Shown here one piece after another: positions 1 through 6,267 of a stretch of 6,398 nt of DNA. The stretch spans positions 1-6,398 of the forward strand of contig JALOKS010000331.1 in the NCBI GenBank assembly GCA_025456385.1, in the 5' to 3' direction. The notes below the pieces were generated by a model, which saw only the letters and a program-made list of their open reading frames with translations, was not told where the DNA came from and made no database searches. The stretch comes from Thermoanaerobaculales bacterium. Lineage in GTDB: Bacteria; Acidobacteriota; Thermoanaerobaculia; Thermoanaerobaculales; Sulfomarinibacteraceae. The translations under genes were made by a program, and so were the position numbers. Every line of letters starts with the position of its first letter. Position 1 is the first letter of the stretch.

Positions 1-2609
1 CCGATCCTCATCACCACCACCAACGGTCCCTCGACGCTCGCCTCGTCCGTGAGGTCGACCTTGCCCTCCACGCACCACAGGTTGTCGCCCTCGGGGTCGA
101 GCAGGACCTGCACGACCTGGTAGCGGTGGCCGCCGAGGTCGCTGAGCTGGGTGTGCTCGGCGAGGCGCGCCTGGTGGTCGAAGCGGAGCTCGGGGTAGCG
201 GGCAAAGTAGGGTTCCATCGCCGCCTCGAGCTCCTCGGCGGCGGCGAGCGAACCGCGCTCGCGCGGGTCGGCGCGGATGCAGCTCGCGGCCTCCTCCCAG
301 TCGCGCCGGGCGAGGGCGGCCACCAGGTGGTGGAGCTCGGCGCGCAGCCGTGAGGCCAGGGCCTGCGGGCTGCCGCGCAGCTCGCGGGCGGCCAGCACCC
401 GGTGGATGACCCGGGTGTCGGTGACGCCGGTCTCGAGGAGCTCGGGGTGGCGCAGCGACTCCCACTCCTCGATGAGGCTGGTGTCGACCCGCTCGAGCAG
501 GGCGCGGAAGTAGGCGATCAGGTCGCGAACCTCGTCGTTCTTGGCCTGCTCCGGGACGTTCTGGTCGAGGGTCTTGTAGACCTGCGACAGGTAGCGCAGC
601 AGCACGCCCTCGGAGCGCTGCAGGCCGTAGCGCCGCACGTAGTCGGTGAAACCCAGATAGCCCTCGACCATCTCGCGCGCCACCGACTTGGGACGGACGG
701 CGTCGCCGCCGACCCAGGGGTGGTTGCCGCGGAAGCGGTCGAACGCGGCGTGGATGTAGTCGGCGAGGGGCTGCGGGTGGGTGACCTCGTCGAGGCGGTT
801 CAGCCGCTCCTCGTAGGGAACGCCCTCCTCCTTGAGGCGCGCGATGAGCTCGGTCTTGAGGAGGTCCACCTGGCGGCGGAGGATGACCTGCGGGTCCTCG
901 AGCACCGACTCGACGAGGCTCAGGAGGTCGAGGGCGCGCTCGGGGTTGTCCGGGTCGAGGCCCTCGATCGCGCCGACCAGGAACAGCGACAGGTTGTGGA
1001 AGAGCGAGAAGTCGATCTGCAGCTCCTCGTCGACCACCACCCACAGGTAGTCGCCGGCGATGTCGCGTACCAGCCGGACGATGCCGGCGCGGTGGAGCGA
1101 GCGCACGAGCTGCGCGGCCCGCGTCAGCTGCAGCCGCTTCCCGGCCTCGTCCTCGTGGCAGGCCGCGATCAGCTGCCGCAGGGCGTGGAAGTTGCCGGCC
1201 GCGGGATCGTTGAGCTCGGCGTCCCGCTTCAGGAGGTCGATCAGCATGCCGGGGGTGATGCGGAAACGCGAGACCAGGCGCTCGGGCGGGTCGGCGACCA
1301 GCTTCGCGAAGGTCTCCTCCGACCACGAGACCTCGCCGGCCCTGGCCTGCCGGCGCGCCGGCTTCGCCTTCCTGCCGGCCTCGGCCTTGCGCTGCTCCTT
1401 GCGCCGCTCGATGACGTCGTCGGGCGCCTGGCAGACCACGCTGCCCTGCACGTCGAAGCCCTTGCGCCCGGCCCGTCCGGCGATCTGCTTGAACTCGCGC
1501 ACCTTGAGCCGGCTCACTTTGTGGCCGTCGAACTTCGCGAGGCCGGTGAAGAGCACGGTGCGCAGCGGGATGTTGATGCCCACCCCGAGGGTGTCGGTGC
1601 CGGAGATCACCTTGAGGAGCCCGCGCTGCGCCAGCTGCTCGACCTGCAGGCGGTACTTGGGAAGGAGCCCAGCGTGGTGGACGCCGATGCCGAAGCCGAG
1701 GAAGCGCCGAAACTCCTTGCCGTAGGGGGTCGCGAATCGGGTGTCGCCGACGGCCTCCCGGATCGCGGTCTTCTCCTCCTTGCTCGTCAGCTGCATGCTG
1801 GTCAGCTTCTGCGCCATCTCGGCGCAGTCGCGCTGGGTGAAGTTGACGAGGTAGATGGGCGCCTTGGCCTCGGCGACCAGCGCCTCGATCGTCTCGTGCA
1901 GCGGCGTCTCGCGGTAGCTGAAGTCCAGGGGCACCGGCCGCTCCGAGGACTGCACGAGCGCCGCGCTGCGGCCGCTGAAGCTCTCCATGCGCTCCATGAC
2001 GGGGCTCATGTCGCCGAGGGTCGCCGACATGAGCAGGAACTGGGTGCGGGGAAGGGTGATCAGCGGCACCTGCCAGGCCCAGCCGCGGTCGGTGTCGGCG
2101 TAGTAGTGGAACTCGTCCATCACCACGTAGGGCGCGTCGAGGCCCTCGCCCTCGCGCAGGGCGAGGTTGGCGAGGACCTCGGCGGTGCAGCAGACGACGC
2201 CGGCCTCGGGGTTGATGCTGGCGTCGCCGGTGAGCATGCCGACCTTGTCGGCGCCGAGCTCGGAGCAGAGCGCGAAGAACTTCTCGCTCGCGAGCGCCTT
2301 GATCGGGCTCGTGTAGTAGCTGCGCCGGCCCTCGCAGAGGCCGCGGAAATGGAGGCCGAGGGCGACCAGCGACTTGCCGGAGCCGGTCGGGGTGTCGAGC
2401 ACGACGTGGCGGTCGGCCATCAGCTCGAGGAGGGCCTCCTCCTGGGCGGGGTAGAGCGTGAAGCCGGCGTCGGCCGCCCAGCCGAGGAAGAGGTCGAGAA
2501 TGCGGTCGGGGTCGGTGGCGCCACCCGGGGGCACCCGGGAGCCGAGGCTGGCGATGCCTGCAGCCGGCTTCCCGGGCGCTGCGCCGGCGGCGCTCGATTC
2601 GTCGCTCAT
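1..2609 (-). CDS. DEAD/DEAH-like (Ski2-like) helicase with C-terminal DUF3516 region, 3' end cut by window
   Basis: This is an ATP-dependent superfamily 2 RNA/DNA helicase of the DUF3516 family. The family's substrate is not established, and cytoplasmic RNA or nucleic-acid remodelling is an inference. Reading from ATG at 2609 gives 869 codons with no stop before the window edge. Visible motifs are Walker A PTGSGKS (residues 74-80), motif II DEFH followed by YYAD (165-168), motif III SAT (195-197), motif V GTDTLGVGINIP (337-348) and motif VI QIAGRAGRKG (375-384). Motif II DEFH and motif VI resemble Ski2/Mtr4 helicases (DEVH, GRAGR) more than classic DEAD proteins. A Lys/Arg/Ala-rich linker follows at about 400-425. 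The rest (to 869) matches the DUF3516 region, including a C-terminal segment with DPEGDNLWCVEGKVDL that is characteristic of the family. Only a few residues are probably missing. The ATG is the only one in this frame upstream of the motifs, and the first 30 residues are Ala/Gly/Pro-rich. No Shine-Dalgarno precedes it; a -10-like element sits six bases upstream. The gene stands alone. Confidence 0.93.
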   Translation of the reverse strand, partial: MSDESSAAGAAPGKPAAGIASLGSRVPPGGATDPDRILDLFLGWAADAGFTLYPAQEEALLELMADRHVVLDTPTGSGKSLVALGLHFRGLCEGRRSYYTSPIKALASEKFFALCSELGADKVGMLTGDASINPEAGVVCCTAEVLANLALREGEGLDAPYVVMDEFHYYADTDRGWAWQVPLITLPRTQFLLMSATLGDMSPVMERMESFSGRSAALVQSSERPVPLDFSYRETPLHETIEALVAEAKAPIYLVNFTQRDCAEMAQKLTSMQLTSKEEKTAIREAVGDTRFATPYGKEFRRFLGFGIGVHHAGLLPKYRLQVEQLAQRGLLKVISGTDTLGVGINIPLRTVLFTGLAKFDGHKVSRLKVREFKQIAGRAGRKGFDVQGSVVCQAPDDVIERRKEQRKAEAGRKAKPARRQARAGEVSWSEETFAKLVADPPERLVSRFRITPGMLIDLLKRDAELNDPAAGNFHALRQLIAACHEDEAGKRLQLTRAAQLVRSLHRAGIVRLVRDIAGDYLWVVVDEELQIDFSLFHNLSLFLVGAIEGLDPDNPERALDLLSLVESVLEDPQVILRRQVDLLKTELIARLKEEGVPYEERLNRLDEVTHPQPLADYIHAAFDRFRGNHPWVGGDAVRPKSVAREMVEGYLGFTDYVRRYGLQRSEGVLLRYLSQVYKTLDQNVPEQAKNDEVRDLIAYFRALLERVDTSLIEEWESLRHPELLETGVTDTRVIHRVLAARELRGSPQALASRLRAELHHLVAALARRDWEEAASCIRADPRERGSLAAAEELEAAMEPYFARYPELRFDHQARLAEHTQLSDLGGHRYQVVQVLLDPEGDNLWCVEGKVDLTDEASVEGPLVVVMRI

Positions 2610-2615
2610 CCGGTC

Positions 2616-2621
2616 AGTGTA
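2616..2621 (-). promoter_or_regulatory. Candidate -10 element for a leaderless helicase transcript
   Basis: On the minus strand TACACT (4 of 6 matches to TATAAT) is followed by six bases and then the helicase ATG. Transcription starting about seven bases after a -10 would begin at or next to the A of the ATG. No purine-rich Shine-Dalgarno sequence lies in the 20 bases upstream, in contrast to the other minus-strand genes here. I found no good -35 hexamer at normal spacing, so the call rests on the position of the hexamer and the missing ribosome binding site. Confidence 0.35.
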
Positions 2622-2696
2622 AGGCAGCCGGGGGCCGAAGGCAGTTTCGCGAGGTGAAGAGGTCCAGGATGCGTGCACGATCCGCCCGCCCGGCTC

Positions 2697-2780
2697 CAGG
2701 GAACAGGGAGCAGGGAGCAAGGAACAGGGAGCAGGGAGCAAGGAGCAGGGAACAGGGAGCAAGGAGCAGGGAGCAGGGTG
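2697..2780. repeat. Heptanucleotide tandem array 1, consensus CAGGGAG, about 12 units
   Basis: Twelve consecutive 7-bp units occur without interruption (the last is CAGGGTG). Variants are CAGGGAG, CAGGGAA, CAAGGAG and CAAGGAA. From 2704 the units group into a 21-bp superunit of the form CAGGGAR-CAGGGAG-CAAGGAR, present three times (2704-2724, 2725-2745, 2746-2766) and then partially (2767-2780). The plus strand is almost all purine apart from one C per unit, with GGG tracts spaced mostly four bases apart. A 7-bp period argues against coding. Short heptanucleotide arrays of this general type are known in the intergenic DNA of other bacteria, notably the STRR repeats of filamentous cyanobacteria. 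Confidence 0.95.
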
Positions 2781-2789
2781 GTGGTGCGG

Positions 2790-2825
<36 letters not shown>

Positions 2826-2853
2826 TCTCAGCGACCGGGTGGCCGGGCGGAAA

Positions 2854-2881
2854 ATTCGAAATCCGAAATTCGAAATTCGAA
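2854..2881. repeat. Heptanucleotide tandem array 3, consensus ATTCGAA, four units
   Basis: The units are ATTCGAA, ATCCGAA, ATTCGAA, ATTCGAA. This forms an AT-rich island in otherwise high-GC DNA just downstream (in the direction of transcription) of the oxygenase gene. The unit closely resembles that of array 4 (ATTCAGA) on the other side of the same gene, in the same orientation. Confidence 0.92.
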
Positions 2882-2932
2882 ATCAATCAGGATCCGCCCC
2901 ACCCTTCTCCGAGAGGGCCGGACCGAGCCATC

Positions 2933-3112
2933 TCACCCCGTCATGCCCGCGAGGCGCCCGTCGACGATCCGCTGCGCCTCGGCCATGATCCGGTCCAGGA
3001 GCTCGCCGACCGTCGGCACGTCGCGCACCAGACCCACCGACTGGCCCGCCGGCATCAGGCCGACCTCGATCTCGCCGCCGGCGAGCATGCGCAGGCCGTT
3101 GCGGCCGCTGAC
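2933..3112 (-). pseudogene. Displaced C-terminal segment of the nitronate monooxygenase gene
   Basis: In the reading frame that ends with TGA at 2935-2933, the minus strand encodes VSGRNGLRMLAGGE, then GLMPAGQSVGLVRDVPT, then a helix ending GRLAGMTG. These match the normal C-terminus of the same oxygenase family (the SG...G motif, then AGQ..GL..D.PT, then an amphipathic helix). The upstream frame stops making sense at Glu255 (3114-3112) and this frame picks up at Val 3112-3110. Relatives carry roughly ten further residues between these points. The junction therefore looks like a small deletion of 3n+1 bases and not a single-base slip, though that gap estimate is from memory of the family. Confidence 0.8.
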
Positions 3113-3876
3113 TCGAGCTCCACCACCTTCTCGGCGACCTCGTTGCGCAGCACCCGCTCGGTGTTGCGCAGCGAGCGCATGACGTACATGGTGTCGGTCT
3201 CGGCGGCGCGCACCAGCCACTCCTTGACCCCGTCGTGGGCGGGCGACTCGCGCGTCGCGACGAAGCGGGTGCCCATGTTGACCGCCTCGGCCCCGAGCGC
3301 CAGCGCCGCCACCAGCCCGCGCGCGTCGGCGATGCCGCCGGAGGCGATCACCGGCACCTTGACGGCATCGGCGGTCAGCGGCACCAGCACCAGGGAGGCG
3401 ATGTCGTCCTCGCCCGGGTGGCCGGCGCACTCGCAGCCGTCGATGGAGATGAAGTCGCAGCCGATGGCCTCCGCCTTCTTCGCGTGGCGCACCGAGGTGC
3501 ACTTGTGGATGACCCGGGCGCCGCCGGACTTGATGCGCTCGAGGTAGGGCTCGGGGTTGCGGCCGGCGGTCTCGACGATGCCGATGCCTTCGCCGACAAC
3601 GACGTCGATGAGGCTGCCGTAGTCCTTGGGGACGAGGGTCGGCAGGAAGGTCAGGTTGACGCCGAAGGGCTTCGAGGTCAGGGCGCGGGTGCGGGCGATC
3701 GCGTCGGCGAGGCCTTCGGCGGTCTCGAAGGTCAGGGCGGTCAGCACGCCGAGGCCGCCGGCCTCCGACACCGCCGCCACCAGCTCCGGCTGCGACACCC
3801 ACATCATGCCGCCCTGGATGATCGGGTGCGCGATGCCGAGCTCCTCGGTGACCCTGGTCTTGAATACCTGCTTCAT
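3055..3876 (-). CDS. Nitronate monooxygenase (2-nitropropane dioxygenase) family protein, frameshifted before its C-terminus
   Basis: This is an FMN-dependent TIM-barrel protein of the nitronate monooxygenase / FabK-like family. Members oxidise nitronates or act as enoyl-ACP reductases; which applies here cannot be read from sequence. The 273-residue open product begins with the family N-terminus (HPIIQGGMMWVSQPEL, residues 17-32; GGLGVL, 40-45). It has the active-site segment CECAGHPGEDD (148-158, with candidate catalytic His153), then the FMN phosphate-binding segments ASGGIADARG (178-187) and GAEAVNMGTRF (195-205). Homology is continuous to VVELE at residue 255. The final 18 residues are an Ala/Ser/Arg-rich tail produced by a frame change, and the true C-terminus lies in the next frame (2933-3112). 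Intact relatives are about 310-330 residues. The start is well supported: GAGGGG lies four bases upstream of the ATG. It stands alone between two repeat-bearing gaps. A sequencing or assembly error is the main alternative to a real lesion. Confidence 0.88.
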   Translation of the reverse strand: MKQVFKTRVTEELGIAHPIIQGGMMWVSQPELVAAVSEAGGLGVLTALTFETAEGLADAIARTRALTSKPFGVNLTFLPTLVPKDYGSLIDVVVGEGIGIVETAGRNPEPYLERIKSGGARVIHKCTSVRHAKKAEAIGCDFISIDGCECAGHPGEDDIASLVLVPLTADAVKVPVIASGGIADARGLVAALALGAEAVNMGTRFVATRESPAHDGVKEWLVRAAETDTMYVMRSLRNTERVLRNEVAEKVVELESAAATACACSPAARSRSA

Positions 3877-3880
3877 GGTT

Positions 3881-3886
3881 CCCCTC
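3881..3886 (-). promoter_or_regulatory. Ribosome binding site of the nitronate monooxygenase gene
   Basis: GAGGGG on the minus strand ends four bases before the ATG at 3876. It decides in favour of this start over upstream in-frame possibilities and gives the standard N-terminal length for the family. Confidence 0.6.
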
Positions 3887-3983
3887 GATTACTGCGCGCC
3901 GAGTCAGGCAGGAAGGTACCACGCCGACATCGTCAGCAGGGCGGCGCCTGGCAGCGTTCGAAACGACGCGGCCTGGACCGGAA

Positions 3984-4018
3984 ATTCAGAATTCAGAATT
4001 CAAAATTCCGAATTCTCG
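3984..4018. repeat. Heptanucleotide tandem array 4, consensus ATTCAGA, five units
   Basis: The units are ATTCAGA, ATTCAGA, ATTCAAA, ATTCCGA and ATTCTCG, decaying rightwards. The array is AT-rich and directly abuts the left arm of the hairpin at 4019-4047. It is related to array 3 (ATTCGAA) and lies in the same orientation, so related heptads bracket the oxygenase gene. Confidence 0.9.
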
Positions 4019-4047
4019 ATTGAGCGGCGCCACTGGCGCCGCTCAAT
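4019..4047 (-). terminator. Perfect 13-bp hairpin over the stop codon of the pentapeptide-repeat gene
   Basis: The arms 4019-4031 (ATTGAGCGGCGCC) and 4035-4047 (GGCGCCGCTCAAT) are exact reverse complements with a three-base loop. In the direction of the pentapeptide gene, the first arm contains part of the last codon (AAT, 4048-4046) and the TGA stop (4045-4043). The stem is very GC-rich. There is no clean U-tract after it; the following sequence is the AT-rich heptad array read backwards, with short T runs. A factor-independent-like terminator or a 3'-end stabiliser fits best. Confidence 0.6.
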
Positions 4048-5104
4048 TGAGGTAGTACTCCTGCAGCATCTGCAGCAGCACCTCGTCGCGGTCCTCCGGC
4101 TGGATGCTCGGGTCCTCCTCGATCTGGGCCCTGAAGCCGGCGACGATCGTCGGGTTCACCCGGTGCAGGACCTCCTCGCGGCGGGCGACCCCGCCGCGCT
4201 CGCGGAGGGCGTCGGCGATTCCCGCGGGCAGGCCGTCGGCGTTGACGAACCACGCCCGCTCCACCTTGCCCGGCTCGATGCGGGCGTTGGTGAGGTTGGC
4301 GCCGGTCAGGTTGACGTCGCGCATGCTCTCGACCTCGCCGAAGTCCGAGCCCACCGCCGAGGCGAGGGTGAAGTCGGCGCCGTCGAAGCGGGCGGAGGGG
4401 AAGCTCGAGCGGAAGAGGTTGGCCTGGGCGAGCTCGGCGCGGGCGAAGTTGGCGAGCTCGAGGCCGTCGAGCCGGATGATTCTGGCGTCGACGAGCACCG
4501 CCTGCTCGAAATCGGGCCCCACGCCGTGGATGCCGGTGAGAACCGCGCTCGACAGCACGGCCTCGCGGAAGGAGGCGCGGCTGACCTCGGCGTTGCTGAG
4601 GTCGGCGCGCGGCATCTCGGCGAGGCGGAAGTCGGCGTCGCTCAGGGTGCAGTCGGAGAGGTCGGTGCCCGTGAGCTCCGCGCCCGAGAGGTCGACCCCG
4701 CGCAGGTCGAGGCCCGAAAGCGTGCGGTGGGCGAGGTTGAAGGTCAGGAAGCCGGTTGCCTCGCGCAGCGCGTTGAAGCGCGTCACGTCGCCGCTCGCCA
4801 GCAGGTTCATGGCGTAGTCCATGTGGTGCGCGTAGAGCCGCGGCAGGTACTGGAAGGCGAGGTAGTTGCTGATGTCGAGCGGCACGCCGTCCTTCATCGC
4901 CGCGGTGGCCGCGGCGAGCTCCTCCTCCATGAGGGTCGCGATCTCGTCGAGGTGGCGGTTCGAGCTCGCGCGTTTCCACTGCGAGACCTCGGCGAGGCCC
5001 CGGAGCTCGTGGTAGGCCATCGAGGCGGCCGCCGCGACGCCGACGCCGAGCATGAAGCCGAAGAGGATGCCTTCCCAGCGCGCCAGGCGATCGATGAAGC
5101 CCAT
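4043..5104 (-). CDS. Membrane-anchored pentapeptide-repeat protein
   Basis: This is a 353-residue protein with one N-terminal transmembrane segment (about residues 12-30) after a short basic/amphipathic start MGFIDRLARWEG, so it is probably a signal-anchored inner-membrane protein. Residues 40-125 are largely helical and charged (EVSQWKRASSNRHLDEIATL). Residues about 129-275 hold pentapeptide repeats of the A(D/N)LXX type: LDLRG, VDLSG, AELTG and TDLSD, then irregular copies, then ANLFR and ANLTN. These should fold as a right-handed quadrilateral beta-helix. The C-terminal 70 residues are non-repetitive and acidic. The repeat function (protein-protein contact or scaffold) is unknown here, and I recognise no specific family. 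The start at 5104 puts the membrane segment at the N-terminus and has GGGGGG four bases upstream. An alternative ATG at 5227 would add 41 Arg/Pro-rich residues and is less likely. It lies 145 bases downstream of the PEGA/SPOR gene, on the same strand. Confidence 0.85.
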   Translation of the reverse strand: MGFIDRLARWEGILFGFMLGVGVAAAASMAYHELRGLAEVSQWKRASSNRHLDEIATLMEEELAAATAAMKDGVPLDISNYLAFQYLPRLYAHHMDYAMNLLASGDVTRFNALREATGFLTFNLAHRTLSGLDLRGVDLSGAELTGTDLSDCTLSDADFRLAEMPRADLSNAEVSRASFREAVLSSAVLTGIHGVGPDFEQAVLVDARIIRLDGLELANFARAELAQANLFRSSFPSARFDGADFTLASAVGSDFGEVESMRDVNLTGANLTNARIEPGKVERAWFVNADGLPAGIADALRERGGVARREEVLHRVNPTIVAGFRAQIEEDPSIQPEDRDEVLLQMLQEYYLN

Positions 5105-5156
5105 GCCGCCCCCCGGAGGAAACTGGCCGGCGCACGTCCCCGGCCTCTCATCAGCG

Positions 5157-5165
5157 ATGGTATCA
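5157..5165 (-). promoter_or_regulatory. Possible extended -10 promoter of the pentapeptide-repeat gene
   Basis: On the minus strand TGATACCAT matches the extended -10 pattern TGnTAnnnT. Initiation about seven bases later would give a leader of roughly 45 bases before the ATG at 5104, consistent with that start over the longer one. No convincing -35 was found, so this is a weak call. The hexamer TACCAT also occurs before the kinase gene. Confidence 0.25.
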
Positions 5166-5205
5166 AGCCGTCCCGAACCCGCCACCCGCGTCATCGACCG
5201 CCGCG

Positions 5206-5219
5206 CCCGGCGAGCCGGG
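5206..5219. other. Small GC-rich inverted repeat between the PEGA/SPOR and pentapeptide genes
   Basis: CCCGGC (5206-5211) and GCCGGG (5214-5219) are perfect reverse complements separated by two bases, so the usable stem is about five base pairs with a four-base loop. It lies some 30 bases beyond the TAG stop of the PEGA/SPOR gene. No T tract follows. It may be a weak transcription pause or simply chance in GC-rich DNA. Confidence 0.25.
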
Positions 5220-5249
5220 GTGGTCACCGGTGTCGAAGATCGACGAGGG

Positions 5250-6167
5250 CTACCTGCGCACGCTCGCCGCCGGCTTCTGTCCGCAGGGCTCGGTGAGGGT
5301 CAGCGGGTCGGAGATGCCCAGCGGCTGGATCTTGTGGATGACGAGCTTGGCCGTGTAGCGGTCGCGCAGGGGTCCGATGCGGAGCTTGTAGAGCGGCAGC
5401 ACGCCGTCATCCTCCACGGTGATGAGCTTCTGGTCGCGCGGCGGGAAGCCGATCTCATCGAGCGCCTTCTGCGTCGCCTCGACCTTCTCGAGGTCGTCCG
5501 TCCGCAGGATCTGCACCCAGTACTCGACGCAGTCGCTCGCCTCCGCCGGGGCCGCGATGGCCGGCGGCGGGTCCTCGGCTCCCGGCGCCGGCCCGTCGGC
5601 GAGGACCTCGACCCGGTTGCCGGTGAAATCGGCCCTGACCTTCGTAGCTTCGCCCGGGCTGACCGTGAGCTCGGCCCTGAGCAGCACGCCGAACCTCTCG
5701 AAGCGCAGCGTGTGCTCGCCGGCCGGCACGTCGAGGATCGTCACCAGCGGCTCCTTCTTGTCGATCCACCGCCTCCCGATCCGCAGCGTGCAGTCCTCCG
5801 GCTCCGATCTGAGCTCGATCCAGCCCGCGGTGGCCGAAGCGGCTGCGGCATCCGGCGCCTCCGGGTTCTCCGCGTCCTGCGGCATGAGCTCGCCGAACAC
5901 CACCTGCTGCGCGGTCAGGCCGACGACCACCGCGGTCTCCCGCGGCAGGAAGCCGTCCTGTTCGACCCTCAGGAGGTGCTGGCCCGCACTCAGCCCGCTG
6001 AGGAAGGTCCCTTCGTTCGCCGCCGCGCAGAACCCGACGCGCGTGCCGTCGACGAGGATCACCGCGCCCTTGGGGCAGCTCACCCGCAGGGTGCCCGTGT
6101 CTGCCGCGGCTGGGGCGCCGAGGCCGAGCGCCAGCGCGGCGGCAAGGTAAAACCCGGTGATCCGCAT
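5250..6167 (-). CDS. Secreted protein with two PEGA domains and a C-terminal SPOR-like domain
   Basis: This is a 305-residue exported protein. Residues 1-22 form a Sec signal peptide (hydrophobic core FYLAAALALGLG, cleavage after APAAA). There is no lipobox cysteine, so it should be soluble in the periplasm or envelope. The first PEGA domain is about 25-92 (CPKGAVILVDG, then GLSAGQHLLRVEQDGF). The second is about 115-182 (SEPEDCTLRIG, then DVPAGEHTLRFERFG). A Pro/Ala linker (183-210) leads to a SPOR-like domain, about 213-290 (EYWVQILR, helix, then YKLRIGPLRDRYTA). SPOR domains bind denuded peptidoglycan glycan strands; PEGA domains are surface beta-sandwiches common in kinases and envelope proteins of these phyla. 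Both functions here are inferred. Five cysteines (31, 47, 126, 213, 295) remain after processing and could form disulfides. A run of seven G lies eight bases upstream of the ATG and serves as the probable ribosome binding site. The gene is divergent from the kinase gene, with start codons 100 bases apart. Confidence 0.88.
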   Translation of the reverse strand: MRITGFYLAAALALGLGAPAAADTGTLRVSCPKGAVILVDGTRVGFCAAANEGTFLSGLSAGQHLLRVEQDGFLPRETAVVVGLTAQQVVFGELMPQDAENPEAPDAAAASATAGWIELRSEPEDCTLRIGRRWIDKKEPLVTILDVPAGEHTLRFERFGVLLRAELTVSPGEATKVRADFTGNRVEVLADGPAPGAEDPPPAIAAPAEASDCVEYWVQILRTDDLEKVEATQKALDEIGFPPRDQKLITVEDDGVLPLYKLRIGPLRDRYTAKLVIHKIQPLGISDPLTLTEPCGQKPAASVRR

Positions 6168-6218
6168 CGCAGCAACCCCCCCGGCGGCCGGCGCGGCGCG
6201 CCGCCTGCGGTCCGATCA

Positions 6219-6246
6219 TAGACCGGACGGCGATCTGGGTTACCAT
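6219..6246 (+). promoter_or_regulatory. Possible promoter of the serine/threonine kinase gene in the divergent intergenic region
   Basis: TAGACC (6219-6224, 4 of 6 matches to TTGACA) is separated by 16 bases from TACCAT (6241-6246, 3 of 6 matches to TATAAT). Initiation near 6253 would give a leader of about 15 bases before the ATG at 6268. The 100-base region 6168-6267 separates two divergent genes and must hold both promoters. It also contains a 12-bp palindrome GCGGCGCGCCGC at 6193-6204, which may be chance given the composition. Confidence 0.25.
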
Positions 6247-6267
6247 GTGCGCAACGGACCCGAGACA

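Noticed and set aside
402..2657. 751-residue open frame on the plus strand
   Set aside because: It is in exact antisense codon register with the helicase, where GC-rich codon bias removes stops. Its translation is Val/Leu/Glu/Asp/Ala-rich with no domain, while the minus strand has all helicase motifs.
3105..3120. Programmed ribosomal frameshift in the oxygenase gene
   Set aside because: No slippery heptamer or following pseudoknot is evident, and a conserved stretch appears to be missing, which fits a deletion better.
2933..3922. 329-residue minus-strand frame as the real gene
   Set aside because: Only its last 60 or so residues match the oxygenase family. Upstream of about 3112 it is an Arg/Gly/Pro-rich out-of-frame reading of the true coding frame.
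3993..5135. 380-residue Arg-rich minus-strand frame
   Set aside because: It is a shifted-frame shadow of the pentapeptide gene; its end is a translation of the heptad array.
3626..5296. 556-residue plus-strand frame
   Set aside because: It runs antisense through the oxygenase start, the heptad array and the pentapeptide gene. Its repeats (such as GEVGA) mirror the opposite-strand pentapeptide repeats.
6193..6204. 12-bp palindrome GCGGCGCGCCGC as an operator
   Set aside because: Made only of G and C in a very GC-rich stretch; chance is likely and no second copy was found in the window.
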